The notes: generated by a model from the letters alone, not told the origin. A stretch of DNA of 64,000 nucleotides from Corythucha ciliata (GCA_038030265.1 CM075938.1:41347189-41411188), one strand, 5' to 3'. Numbered from the stretch's first letter, positions 1 to 11,110 are shown. Made by a program: numbers and translations.

Positions 1-1
1 G

Positions 2-760
2 GATCCAGTGAGCGATTGCTTCAGCTATTCAATTAAACTCCCTCCAGTCGTTTATACAAAAAGAGCCATCCTCTCAACGGTTTCCATGATCTACAATGTC
101 TTGGGATTCCTATCTCCCACCGTCCTTGTCATGAAGGGTTTCATTCAGGAATTGTGGAAACTTGGCTTAGAATGGGACCAACAGCTTCCCGAAGAGTTAT
201 GTCAAGGCTGGACCGCAATAACTCACAACATCGTTCCAGATTATCGGCTTTTGCGACGCTTCGACAAAAGGCTTCTGTGCCTCCATTTTCTTGCGTGCTA
301 CCTCAGACGTAACAACCAACGTGTCCTTGTGGCTAAAACAAAATTGGCTCCTCTTAAAACAATCACGATTCCTCGTCTTGAGCTTCAGGGAGCTCATTTA
401 CTGGCTAACCTCTACCGATCTATATCCTCATTCATGGACCTTTTACCTCCACCATTCGCCGAACCAAAATTCTTCAGCGATTCGTCGATTGTTTTCAGTT
501 GGTTGAATACACCCCCTCATCTGTTGAAAATATTCGTTGCCAATCGGGTTAGCCAAATTACATCAATTATTCCTGGCAAGTTCTGGAGACATGTCAGTGG
601 TCAAGACAACCCGTCTGATTGTGGTTCCCGAGGATTGATGCCGAGTGATCTCCTGGATCACACTTTGTGGTGGAAAGGACCGAGTTGGCTAGTACTTCCC
701 CAAGACCAGAGGCCTTCGTCTTCTTTCAGCAGCCCTTCAGATTTATCATTAAAATTGTAA
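2..760 (+). pseudogene. BEL/Pao pol fragment (A17-family RT/RNase H region), truncated at window edge
   Basis: An open frame enters from the left edge and stops at 760. The order is typical of BEL/Pao polyproteins: a post-RT block (KRAILSTVSMIYNVLGFLSP), then the RNase H segment with AKTKLAPLKT and TIPRLELQGAHLLA, then FFSDSSIVFSWLN, and a C-terminal block with GQDNPSDCGSRG and LWWKGPSWL. The stretch just before AKTKLAPLKT, where the family has the first catalytic Asp of RNase H, reads LLRRFDKRLLCLHFLACYLRR and has lost the usual GF-D-AS motif, so a small deletion or frameshift is likely. The frame ends at 760 instead of running into the integrase that begins near 972. Family assignment is strong and activity is unlikely. 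Confidence 0.88.
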
Positions 761-899
761 TTGGCCATGTTGTCGTGGAGTTATTCAGACTTCAGGTGGT
801 ATAGTTGTTGTCTCTCCACATTAATTGTTTTTATTTCTTTCCGTTCTTCGTCTAATCGATTTTCGGCCTGTCTAGGCCATCATCAGGACCATTATTAAA
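761..899. other. Non-coding insert between BEL RNase H and integrase
   Basis: No coding similarity seen. This AT-rich stretch interrupts a polyprotein that should be continuous between the RNase H tail (ending 760) and the integrase (from about 972). It leads directly into a perfect inverted repeat. Confidence 0.5.
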
Positions 900-1014
900 A
901 TAAGTTTTCGTGTGTCTTCCACACTCGTTGACTTCCTTTACTATTTTCTACTATTTTTTAAATATTTTTATAGTAAAGGAAGTCAACGAGTGTGGAAGAC
1001 ACACGAAAACTTAT
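900..1014. repeat. Perfect 44-bp inverted repeat with 27-bp spacer
   Basis: Bases 900-943 are the exact reverse complement of 971-1014 (arm core GTGTGTCTTCCACACTCG). The right arm continues into the BEL integrase reading frame, so the left arm looks like an inverted copy of retrotransposon sequence. Perfect identity points to a recent event such as snap-back templated repair, or to an assembly artefact. Confidence 0.9.
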
Positions 1015-2297
1015 ATAAAACGTTCGGAAATCTTTTCCCGTTCCAAGACGAGAGGGGCGTCTGGAGAGTGGGCGGAAGGCTTGCGAAATCAGACTTGAGT
1101 GCGTCCCGAAAACACCCAGTGCTCCTACCAACAAAATCGCACTTCACGAACCTCCTCCTAGTCGACTACTATCATCAAATATACCTACATCCGGGAGCAA
1201 CGCTAATTCAGGCCATGATCCAAGGGAAATTTTGGATACCTACTCTTCGTCGAATTGTCAGAAAACGCACCTTCTTATGCTTAAAATGCTTCAAGCTGAA
1301 TTCGAAACCACTCAATCCGGTGATGAGTGACTTACCGACATTTCGGGTTTCCGGAAAAAGAGCATTTGCCCATGCGGGAATCGACTTCGCAGGGCCTTTC
1401 GTCGTGAGAGAATCTCTTCGGAGAAAGGCCACTACCTCAAAGGCCTACCTCTGTCTGTTCGTCTGTATGGAGACCAAGGCGCTCCACCTCGAAGCTGTTT
1501 CCCAGCTCAGCAGCGAAGCCTTTCTCGCGTCGTTTGACCGATTTATTTCCAGAAGAGGTCTACCTGACAATGTTTACAGCGACAACGGCAGTAACTTCGT
1601 AGGAGCTAATAATCATCTCAAAGAACTTTTTTCGTGGTTCCGATCGACGTCGATACAAGAACAACTAACGCGGTACGCTACTAAACGTGAAATAAAATGG
1701 ACATTTTCCCCACCTCGAGCTCCACATTTTGGAGGCTTGTGGGAGGCAGGCGTCAAGTCGGTGAAACGCCTCATGCAGAAGTCGGCTGGAGACACTGCAT
1801 TAACTTTCGAAGAATTGGGAACTCTATTTGCAAAAACCGAAGCCATCCTAAACTCCCGACCACTTTGTCCGCTTTCCTCTGACCCTACCGAAAACGATTA
1901 CCTTACACCAGGTCATTTCTTAGTGGGAGGACCACTTTTGTCCACTCCAGAGCCATCCGTTATTGATAGAAAGGAGTATCTCCTCACACGCTGGCAACTC
2001 GTCAAAAGAATGTACCAACAATTTTGGAACCGCTGGAGGCTAGAATATCTCGTGACGCTTCAGAAACGTCATAAGTGGACAAAGGGAGCTCCTAATCTAC
2101 AAATAGGACAGCTAGTCCTTCTCAAAACCGCGTCTCCGGTCATGGAATTGCCAATAGCGCGAGTGACAGAGATTTATCCAGGATCTGACGGTGCCGTCCG
2201 CGTCGTCACGATAAAGACAGGGTCGAAGACGTTCAAAAGACCGTCGGTCCAGTTAATCCCTCTTCTTCCATTAGCCTTTACCGATCTCGAACCCTGA
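972..2297 (+). CDS. BEL/Pao integrase and C-terminal domain (retrotransposon pol, 5' part displaced)
   Basis: A long uninterrupted frame encodes the integrase half of a BEL/Pao polyprotein. In order: FQDERGVWRVGGRL (start of the integrase block), a zinc-binding region with HQIYLH and the CLKC pair, the catalytic core with Asp in GIDFAGPF, Asp in YSDNGSNFVG and Glu in FGGLWEAGVKS (complete DDE triad), then a DUF5641-like C-terminus with LTRWQLVKRMYQQFW and VLLKT. Integrase would join retrotransposon cDNA to host DNA. The frame nominally opens earlier through the palindrome, but BEL-like sequence begins only near 1010. No start of its own is expected because this is a polyprotein fragment. The core is intact while the upstream RNase H is broken, so the copy is probably dead as a whole. 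Confidence 0.9.
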   Translation, partial: SKGSQRVWKTHENLYKTFGNLFPFQDERGVWRVGGRLAKSDLSASRKHPVLLPTKSHFTNLLLVDYYHQIYLHPGATLIQAMIQGKFWIPTLRRIVRKRTFLCLKCFKLNSKPLNPVMSDLPTFRVSGKRAFAHAGIDFAGPFVVRESLRRKATTSKAYLCLFVCMETKALHLEAVSQLSSEAFLASFDRFISRRGLPDNVYSDNGSNFVGANNHLKELFSWFRSTSIQEQLTRYATKREIKWTFSPPRAPHFGGLWEAGVKSVKRLMQKSAGDTALTFEELGTLFAKTEAILNSRPLCPLSSDPTENDYLTPGHFLVGGPLLSTPEPSVIDRKEYLLTRWQLVKRMYQQFWNRWRLEYLVTLQKRHKWTKGAPNLQIGQLVLLKTASPVMELPIARVTEIYPGSDGAVRVVTIKTGSKTFKRPSVQLIPLLPLAFTDLEP

Positions 2298-2370
2298 GTC
2301 ATGTAAACCGACGATTTAAACAAAAAAATTGTATCGAAAATTATACGCAGCATAATTTTAGTGGGCGGTT

Positions 2371-2877
2371 TGTTTACGCCACTAATTAATCCAAGTTAAA
2401 ACAGTAGCTATAGCTTTATTACTAATTTCACTAAAAAAATAGGTCGCACATAAACATATCAAATTCTCTAAAATGCCGGTAGTGGGAGTGGGAGACTGAC
2501 CGTTGCCCTTCCTTCTTAATATCGTTAGCCTCGCTTTCCCACCTGCGATTAATTAGTTTATACATACCATAAAATCAATAAGCGCTGACTCTACTGTAAG
2601 TAATTATTCTAGTTTCGTTGAATTTAACTAACTTATCATATTTAACTGTACCTGTACACTCCACATATAGGGTCTCAATCCACACCTCCATTTTCGCTAC
2701 TCCTGTCAAACGTCGTCGTAAAAATATAACATCAGGAACAAGTTTAGCGAAACGTGCGTTGATTTATCACCCATTGTCGTATCATTACCCAGGAGCGTGG
2801 GAAAACCAGCTGGACGTTCAGCGACTTCATCAAACCGTTTAATTCCACTGCGTAAGTTTATTATACAGGGCTAATGT
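2371..2877 (+). repeat. Possible 3' LTR of the BEL element
   Basis: About 70 bp after the integrase stop a purine-rich GTGGGCGG tract is followed by TGTTTACGCC. A segment ending in ACA near 2877 would give a TG...CA LTR of about 507 bp. The matching 5' LTR lies outside the window, so the boundaries are a guess. Confidence 0.27.
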
Positions 2878-3481
2878 AGACGCGGTATTTCTAAGCTGGG
2901 CTTCCGTGGAAGGGAGAAAGGAAATATTTTTCCAAAATTTCTCCGGTTTTTCTTGGGTTTTTCATAGAAACATATGGTTTTTACACTTTTTGACATCACG
3001 ACAAACGAAAATTCCTAAAAATCTTAAAAATTTCATGACAGGACAGAAAAGTGTCCGTGTGTACACGGCTTAAGGAAGGTTCTTGGAAACTTTCCCCAGT
3101 GACGACAGACTTCTCGCTAGAGCACTCTTTTCCTATAGAATAATAAATAAATGGTGTCGTAATGAAGGTAAACTTCGCTAAAAGTTTGAAGCCACAGAAG
3201 GTAGCTTCTCGTAGAGAAACATGGAGGAAGAAATTAATGGAGGTGCCCAAAACTTCTTTGAAAAAACAAATATATAAAAAATATTAGCAACTGCACCATA
3301 ATCGTCGTGTTTTTTAATGAGATGGTTTATTTTAGACTTTCGTTTAGGATTTTTCAAGTCGATTGTTTTTGATTTTTAGAACATATTGTTTATTTTATCA
3401 TTTGTACCATTGTACGTACAGGGGAAGGGAATTGTTTAAAAATTGGCTACGGCTTTCAAATTTTTGTGGGACCTCCTCAGT
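2878..3481. other. Intergenic, no feature recognised
   Basis: AT-rich sequence with no convincing ORF or repeat structure. Confidence 0.5.
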
Positions 3482-4685
3482 GCAGAGTATCCTGCAATTT
3501 GCGATCGAAAACACCCCATAAACCATGGCCCGAAAATCAAAACACTTGGAGATATGATATTTCAAACATCTTTTTACGGTAACATCATTTTCCTTGACTA
3601 AATGCGATTAACTATACGATTAACTATAGCTTCCCAGCAGACTTTCTGCAATTTTCGCTATTTTCGTCAAAAAATAACTATTTTATGTGTTCTCGGCAGC
3701 TCTTCCAAGTTGTGAGAAACGAAGATTTTCAACAAAAGTCAACCCCCACTTGCCCATACTAAAACTGCACCTATCGACTTCCCACGATTAGAAAAAACTC
3801 ATGAGCGTCTGTTTCATTAATTGCCGATTTTTCGGCAGTAAGTAATTACAATTTCGTTAGGAAAAAGAGTGATTTTTCTATTCAAAAACGATTCCTTTTA
3901 CCTGCAAAATTCAAACAATCCTCGTGAATTTCAACATGCTCAGCGTCATGAAAACCTCACCTGAAGTGGTCCATTGAATTTAACTAACTGTGAACGCCTA
4001 CCAATGTATCAAAAAATGTCGCTCCGGCAGCTGGCTGTCGAATAAATGCGTTTCACTACTGCGAAGTTTGACATTTTCAGTTAATTTACGATTATTCGAT
4101 AAAAACTACTACTTAGTGTGACTATCTACTTTTATTTAGCAATTTCTGCCGAATAATCTATAATTTAACAAAATTCGTTTTAGTGAAATGTACTCCATTC
4201 GATATTTACAGGTACAAAGCGTTTGTTTAATGTGAAAATCACTGTAATTTTTCTAAAAAAAAAAAAAAAGTAGTTTCTGCCGAAAAATCGCCAATTAATG
4301 AAACAAACGCTTATGAGTAATTTCGAATTGGGCACGTTGAAAAAGTTTTTCTGATCCATGGGAAGTCGATAGGCGTAGATTTAGTATGGTCAAGTGAGGG
4401 TTGACTTTTATTGAAAATCTCCGTTTCGCAAAACTTGGAGGAGCTGCCGAGGACTCAGAAAATAGTTGTTTTCGACGAAAATAGCTAGGCCTGACAGAAA
4501 AGATTGTGCTCTTCCCGAACCCAGCGTCAAAAGTTGCAGAAAGTCAGCTGGGAAGCGTGTTACTCGCATTTATACTCAATGAAAATGATGTTGCCCTAAA
4601 AAGATGTTTAAAAAATCATATCTCGAAGGGTTTTGATTTTCGGACCATGGCTTATGGGTTGTTTTCGATCGCAAATGAGGTCTGC
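3482..4685. repeat. Long imperfect foldback (arms ~360-410 bp)
   Basis: The left arm (about 3482-3838) reappears as reverse complement in the right arm (about 4277-4685). Matching blocks occur in the expected mirrored order: GCGATCGAAAAC/GTTTTCGATCGC, CATGGCCCGAAAATCAAAAC and its partner near 4630, CTTCCCAGCAGAC/GTCAGCTGGGAAG, CTGAAAAATCGGC-type blocks flanking the loop. The loop is 3839-4276. Arms have diverged by point changes and small indels, so the structure is old. Transcription would give a long hairpin RNA. It could be a foldback (FB/TIR) element. Confidence 0.75.
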
Positions 4686-6014
4686 TTTTACCCAATTATT
4701 TTCTTTACACTTACACGCATCCACTCTGTATACTATACTTAATTAACAAAAAAAAAAAACATACAAATCCGTTCAATACTCGAACATTCAAAGTGTGGCA
4801 GGACACCCAAAGAAAAAACCTACATACGTCTACGGGTTGAATAGAGACCATCCACCTTTTTTGAAGTCAGTTAAGACCTATTCTTTCCTATAGGTATGCA
4901 TTCTCTTCTCTGTTGGGGTTGGTTGATAATAACAGACAAAACCAATATGGCTTTACCAATAAAACACAATGCGATGAATACCACGCTGTATATCATCTAC
5001 CGTATTCATATAGTCGTGCTTTAATCACGTCCCTTTAAACCCTTTCCCATCAACTGAACATTGAGAGCGTGTTGGCTGCGAGCCCTCTGCCTACGTTTTT
5101 CCCAGGGAACATTTCCTTTAATGACCACGCTCTATGTTAATTACGGACTGCCCTGCACACTCAGAATGTACTCTCGTCCACCCTTGAGAATGATCTAATG
5201 AGCTTCCACTTTGCCCCTTCTACTAAAAACAGCGCGCCGGGAAACAATTTTTTAAACAATTATCACTGCGAAAAGGGCGTATCAAACTGGAAATGTGTAT
5301 GTCAGGGAATCACGTGAATTAATAGGGAGTAAGAGTAACACATAGCAGGTAAAAACGACATTTTCTTGTTATAATAACGTTATTTCCTGAAAATTTCTGT
5401 GATTGTTGATAGCAATATAAACATTACCTATACCAGTGCATTCACAACAATTTCTATATAGCAGCAATTCACATATGAATAGTCATAGGCAGATACGGAA
5501 AAAGTCACAAACGCCATATTAGTAGCTTGTTTTTATCATAAAATGACTGGTTTTTACTTAAACCGCAAAATATGAATTTTCGTAATAAACCGTTTTGGAG
5601 TAAATTTTCAACGTAGGTCCCCGGTTAGTTCATCCGGCGTCAATATAAAGGCTCTTTCGCGATTAAGGATGTATTATACCTATGTATGTTACAGTAAAAG
5701 ACCGACGTTGGTAAATCTTAGGAGCCTCAAACAAGCGTGATGAAAGTTAGAAAGCTCCCCAAAAAAGCGGCAGTATCGGGCTTACCAGGCGTACTTTTGG
5801 TTAATGTGCGGATTCCTCAAGCGGTGTTGGCAAAGTAGAACGGCGCAGACCTCCGCTCCTCCGCGTTCTGCTACCGCGCCACTCCTTCTTTACAGCTCTC
5901 CTCAAATTGTAAATTAGGCAGTAAAGTCATGAGTGATCATGTCAACAGTTCATTTCAAGGGGAGAAGAGTGATGTAATTTCCGTGGAGAAGTTGATTGGT
6001 GGAGGGGGATTCCA
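4686..6014. other. Intergenic, no gene recognised
   Basis: No supported feature. The missing first exon of EcKL copy 1 (the ATP-binding GENYSS-type motif) was looked for here and not found. Confidence 0.5.
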
Positions 6015-6480
6015 GTGAACGAAAAGCCCTGCGTGGTCGAACACTGGATGAACACCGCATGGAGATTACGTATACATTCCCGGACATTGCCTTCAATTAT
6101 CCTTCAAGGGACCTTCTTCAATGGAGTGTGCCTGTCAGGTAATTTCCCTGATCGATGGCTGGAAGCCATAATTGTGCCTGCCCTCAAGCCGGGCAAGAAG
6201 TCGGGCCGAGTTGCATTGGGAAGTTAATAGAGAGAATGCTGGCTCAGCGTCTTGGAAAGGAGCTGAAAGAAAGGCAATTGCTGAGTGCATGGCAGACGGA
6301 GTACAGAGCTAGTTAATCAAACGGTGGATCATTGAGAATGCAGTCCTGGATGGTTTCATGGAGCGAATAAAACATACAACTGTTGTTTTGTTTTACTTGT
6401 CCATGGTTTTTGATATGACATGGAGGTTCCTCGTCATCAAAGACTGAAAAGCCGGGGTTTCAGGGGTCGAATGATGCCCT
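6015..6480 (+). pseudogene. Non-LTR retrotransposon RT relic (jockey/R1-like)
   Basis: The frame ending at 6227 contains LSGNFPDRWLEAIIVPALKP, the motif that opens the reverse transcriptase of jockey/R1-group LINEs (usual form: G-FP--WK-A-V-P--KPGK). Just downstream, in another frame, ERMLAQRLGKEL and LLSAWQTEYRAS match the next conserved block (KI-E-L-NRL ... Q-GFR). Later pieces are broken by stops and shifts, and no YADD box is visible. This is a short, dead 5'-truncated fragment next to EcKL copy 1. Confidence 0.72.
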
Positions 6481-7060
6481 TCGTACGAAGATTTTAGAGA
6501 ATATCTTGAACTAAGACTTGAACCAACCTGTTGGGGGGGGGGGGATTGAACCGTTTTCTTCATATGACTGCGGATTTGTCCGAAAAACAGTTATGGAAGT
6601 ACGTAATTCGTTTTTCAACCAGGTACACAGACTGGTCCTGCCGAAAATGAGAGAACTCATGACAGAAGTTGGTGATATGAGCGAACCCGTGTGGATTAAC
6701 GCATTGTACCTTCAGGACTACGAACAAATTGTGTTGGAAGATGCCGAGGTAATCACATATGGTGTAATATGTAGGTACGAGTAGTTTGAAGACGAAAACG
6801 TAAAATTATCTTATTATGTACGAACTCATTGAAATGGCTGCATGGTCATGGTTCATTAAGGAACTTGGATACCTTTACTAATGGCCGTCCCATTTTGCAT
6901 TTCCAGGTTTTGTTCCGAAAATATGAAACTATAATAAATTCAAATCGTACTTTGCTTGAAACTTACACTCTTTCAATTGAATTGCATTCACACAGTCATT
7001 TATTTTACACCGATAAAAGTTCTTTGCTCATTTTAAATAATTGGCAAGTTTTCAACACTT

Positions 7061-7198
7061 GGGCCGTACTCAGAAACCAACCTTAACCTTTACATCTCCT
7101 TTAAGCACTTTAAAACAGATGACACATTTTTATAAACCATCGCAATTTTCAACTCCTTTAGTTAAGGCTTTGTAAAGGATGGTTTCTGAATACGGCCC
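7061..7198. mobile_element. MITE, GGGCCGTA...TACGGCCC family (138 bp)
   Basis: Terminal inverted repeats of about 35 bp (GGGCCGTACTCAGAAACC / rc GGGCCGTATTCAGAAACC). It lies in the first readable intron of EcKL copy 1. The target duplication is not clear. Confidence 0.75.
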
Positions 7199-7943
7199 TA
7201 ATCCAACAATAATTTATTATGATATATTACACACATGTATTTGATATATAATGTATGATATCTTCGATTCATTTTACAGAGGGACGGTTACAAACGGAGA
7301 AACAAAACAGAAGGACTTGATATGAATGAATGTGAAATTGCTATGGTATCTCTTGCTAAATTTCACGCCCTATCTGCTGTTCTTTATGAGCGAAACGAGT
7401 TACCTATCGAAAATTTTGTTCCTCTTTTAATTCGAAATAAGGAGAAAATTGGGAAATTTTACAAGGCAGCCTATTTGGATTTTGCTAATTCCATAAAAAT
7501 GGCGTGGGGAAGAAACTGGTACTAGCGTTTTATTTACAACAAACCACAAAACTAAACTTGTTTTTATATCTTATAAGGTCAACCTCAGAGCGTGTCATTC
7601 AGAAAAAAGCGACAACTATTGACGACGATATGATAAAACTACTTCAAAGAAACGACGATTCGTTCAACGTTCTCAATCATGGCGGTTTTTTTATTAACCA
7701 CATTTTATTCAAAAATGGAATATCGGATGTGTACACGTCCAAGTCACCAATAGCAATGAAGTAAGTTTCAATATGGAAGAAATTGGACTTTTTACATCCC
7801 TTGAACATTACCTTTTGTGAGACTTTGAACCTTATATCCAAATAACTACCTAACCTACAAGAGCCAATATTGTACGAGCAATATATCCTTTTGGCAATTG
7901 AAAAAGTAATCTAAATATTTGACCTTTTATAATAATAATATAG

Positions 7944-8090
7944 AAAGAAGAATTGAAGCATTTGTAGAAGGAGGCAAAGGCAATAGGCGTGAAAGACGTT
8001 ATTGACAAACTTGAAGAGGTCGTAAGAAGCAAAATGTGCGTTCCTTCCAACCTGGATTTCCCTCAAATGGCTGTTAGAAACAGAGTTTTT
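7944..8090 (+). pseudogene. Possible coding relic inside last intron of EcKL copy 1
   Basis: A frame with one stop encodes KDVIDKLEEVVRSKMC followed by VPSNLDFPQ, helical and charged like the region that precedes the HGD loop in CHK kinases. It sits between the exon with the HGG loop and the final exon, the wrong order for the same gene. A remnant of a duplicated exon is possible, and so is chance. Confidence 0.2.
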
Positions 8091-8607
8091 TGCGCCTCCG
8101 CACCTTTCCTAATAGGCTGTACAAAATCTTTATCACTGTTTAAACTGAAAACTAACAAATGTTTCTTCCCCTCTTTCACTACACAGGATGGACAGTTATC
8201 AAGTGGCCCACTTTAATTCGCCGGCTTTTGATCTTCAGTTTTTCCTTAACACCAGCCCTCAAATTACTCTAATGACGTGGAAAAAGGACCAACTCATAAA
8301 CGCCTACTTCGATGCTCTCATCAATTACTTGAAGCAATTCCACTACAAAGGCCGCCACCCCACCCGCGTCGACATTATGAATGAAATCAAACGCACTGAA
8401 CTTTACGGCGTAACGGAGGCCATTAATCATCTGTCTCTCATCTATTTGAAACCAGAGGAATTTCCCGACTTGGAAAGCCTAGGTAAAGAGCCGAAAGGAG
8501 AGGATCAGGGAACGACGGTTCGCTCACCAGGACGGCTCTTTCCTCAGTACATTCAAGCATTGAAATTAATACTCCAGAAAGCAATTGAGAGGAATGTTTT
8601 TGAATGA

Positions 8608-8613
8608 AATAAA
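8608..8613 (+). terminator. Polyadenylation signal AATAAA for EcKL copy 1
   Basis: AATAAA lies directly after the TGA stop. The position is close but normal for compact 3' ends. Confidence 0.5.
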
Positions 8614-9879
8614 TTAAAAAAGAGTTTTGATTGAGATGGGCCCTGCATTCCGCTCTTCATTGGACTCCCCTCCCTCCTAGTGGGAGAACGGTTTTTTATT
8701 GTAGCGAGTTCGAGTGTTCCATATTTCTGTAACTGAGATTTTTGAAAAATATTGTAATTCAAGCCGGCTCAACACAAATGCGGTAGTTTAAAAAAAAAAC
8801 GCCAAATGACGAGCAAGATATTAATTAATTTCCAGCTGGTTGGTTTCCTGGCAATGCTAGAATCTTACGCATTTCAATCGGGATTCTACGCATGTTTGTT
8901 TAGGCTTATTATCTTAGCGTAATCGTACAATCAAAATCAGGTAACATTGAATTAAAAGGCGTTTTACGATGCAAGCGTGTTAAGTAACTCCTACCTCTTA
9001 CATTTAAACCATAAATAATCCTCCTACGTTTACTAACAAAAGTTTTCCGTATACTTGACCCTCAGCAGAGATTACCTTAACGGTATTCTCAACTTTTTTT
9101 CCACGCGTAGCTACTGCTTCCGGAATTTCTACGCATTTTAATAAGCTAAGCGGTAATTACAATTTATGAGCTTCAGTAAAGTTTCACCAAATTATATGGG
9201 ACTCCTTCTTTCAACAACTTTTGCTGGAGACAGGAAGGTTTGTATAGTTGAAGAAATGCGACAGAAGGTGGGGGGGGGGGCGACGTGCGGTGCACGTTGT
9301 TGTTTATTCCTTATTACTGAAATGATCTGAAATTATGGATGCCATGTATTTGGCATTATTGCCGATTGGAAAATGGTGGAACTGAGGGAGAGCCTGTGAC
9401 TGAGTCTCGGAAAAAGGGGGGAGGGGGAGAAAAAAAGCTTGTTGTCATAAACATAACGGGAGTTTGAGAGTTGGGGTTGGATCTGGCGGGTGGGGGTAAC
9501 AGCTTAATTACTCCCCCGTTGGAGCTAGGGGGGGCGTACTAGAGTTGGTGGTGGTGTACTGTGGAAAGGGGAGGGGTTTTTGCTCCCCCCCCCCAGAGAG
9601 AGGTCCCAGATCTGCCCTTGCCCTCCCAATACCATATCTAGGTGTGCTCAACCCCATTTTCCCTTTCTCCCATTTAATTTTCTTATTTTGACTAATACCT
9701 ATTCATTTTATTAATGGTGGCTTTCCAGCCCTCAAATAATGCTAATCGTATAGGCCATAGGCAAAAATATTCAACGAGGCCCCTTGGTCTCCAAATGAAT
9801 AATAAATACATATAATTTTTACGCACTATAGGGTTCAATTATGGAATTTTCTCAATATTGTAGACACCAATTTGTCTTC
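8614..9879. other. Intergenic with G/C homopolymer tracts
   Basis: No gene seen. Notable are a run of 11 G at 9270-9280 and 10 C at 9585-9594, with G-rich sequence around 9410-9550. Confidence 0.5.
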
Positions 9880-10110
9880 AGAAACCGCGAGTTCAGGTGT
9901 TTTCTACATTTTTGCCGCGAATTAGCGCTTTTTCTCAATTTTAACCGCGAATTATCAACCCCTCACCCACTCATTTTAGACGATAATTAGGTAGCACTTT
10001 TTTTCAATTTCAGCCTCGAAGTTGCCTCCAGAAACCGCGCCCTTCTTCTCCATTTCAGCCGCGAATTCGCGCTTTTTATCTATTCCAGCTGCGAATTCGC
10101 AATTCCAGAC
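9880..10110. repeat. Degenerate ~30-bp repeat array (CCGCGAATT type)
   Basis: Several diverged units of the form (T)TTTCTCAATTTTAGCCGCGAATTNGCGC lie side by side. The same unit forms larger arrays elsewhere in the window, notably 33.1-34.0 kb. Confidence 0.65.
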
Positions 10111-10263
10111 ACAAATATTCAGTGTTTTGACTGACCGTTTATGCGCGGACTGGTCCAACCGGTTACCAAGAATCTGAGAGCCAAATATCTAATGAGGGAA
10201 AAGAAAGATTAATTCCCTCATGTCCCTTCCATGTAATTCTCAACAACGATCGATCCTATTCGA

Positions 10264-10721
10264 TTGTTTTCTTCTCCCGCCGCCGGCATATCCTACAGAC
10301 TAGCGGAATTCTGGAGAACATCGAGGTTCTGGTGCCCAAAAACATCGTGCACTCTGTGGATGAAGACCGTTCGCTCTTGCGTGAATGCTTTGGAGGAACA
10401 GTGGCCCGATGACATCAATGAACCTGCTGGCGTTCTTCTCAACGAATTGAAGATGTGGAGGAGGCAATTCACAGGTAAGGAAAAGGATTTACTACCATCA
10501 GACTTTATTTCATCATGAAATATTTGCAGCGCTGTGGTATATCCCAATGTATAAAGCTGTTTTACGCCATACCAGTGACAACGGCCATCCCTGAACGGTC
10601 TTTCTCTACATTAAGATACCTAAAATCGTACCTTAGAAGCACCATGGGGGCTGGAAGGCTAAACGGTCTTGCACTTTGGTACGTTCACAGCAAGAGGAGA
10701 TCAACGAGGATGAAGTACTGA
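10264..10721 (+). pseudogene. hAT transposase relic (C-terminal dimerisation region)
   Basis: The frame 10515-10721 contains IPVTTAIPERSFSTLRYLKS, YLRSTM and RLNGLALWYVH, the hATC dimerisation motif of hAT transposases and of domesticated ZMYM1/THAP-type proteins. Upstream, in another frame, LNELKMWRRQFT resembles the preceding helical segment. The phrase YPNV, which should join onto the ERSFS block, sits in a third frame with a stop. The catalytic domain is absent. A dead, truncated copy. Confidence 0.8.
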
Positions 10722-11046
10722 ACGAGATGGCCTAGAAACCCCGACGACTATTTTTTTATAATTTTGATTTTTTGCCTTCTATTTTCTCAAATTGTTATAT
10801 TTTTTAATGTGATTTTTTTTTTCAATTTTCATATAATTTGCCTTTTGTACAGAATTATTTATGATTATTCTCAGCTACGTTCCGAATTTCGATGATACAT
10901 TCCCGTGCAATATGTAATTAATCAGTATATTCTTCAAAATTAATAGTTACCTACTTCAAAATACCTTGTGTGCCATTATGTACGATACATTGGCCGAGCA
11001 CTTAATCAGGTACAAAATTAACACAATGATAAATGTGAGGGAAGGC
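10722..11046. other. AT-rich spacer
   Basis: Poly-T-rich sequence after the hAT relic. No gene seen. Confidence 0.4.
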
Positions 11047-11110
11047 TTAAGGGGTCCATAGACGTACAATAAATATTGCGCAATAAATTTGCGCATTATT
11101 GCGAAAATCG
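11047..11110. mobile_element. Single end of AGGGGTCC MITE family
   Basis: AGGGGTCCATAGACGTACAA preceded by TTA matches the left end of the complete MITE at 55711-55898 (AGGGGTCCGTAGACGTGCAA). No matching right end is seen, so the copy is truncated. Confidence 0.55.

Larger units (their letters stand above)
6623..8607 (+). pseudogene. EcKL/CHK-kinase-like gene, copy 1: N-terminal exon missing, catalytic Asp lost
   Basis: Four exons can be read with consistent phases: 6623-6748, 7280-7518, 7578-7760 and 8187-8607 (stop TGA 8605-8607), together 322 aa. The first encodes a 42-residue block ending in YEQIVLEDAE, the same length and phase as exon 2 of the intact copy. The second gives LAKFHALSAVL, a family hallmark. 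The third holds the phosphotransferase loop, but it reads VLNHGGFF instead of the usual LNHGD, so the catalytic Asp is Gly. The fourth starts MDSYQ, where the family has VDFQ, followed by SPAFDLQFFLNTS. Family members phosphorylate small molecules such as ecdysteroids. The acceptor of the third exon is TATAAG rather than CAG. No glycine-loop N-terminal exon was found upstream. Frames are otherwise open, so a recent pseudogene or a non-catalytic paralog both remain possible. Confidence 0.85.
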
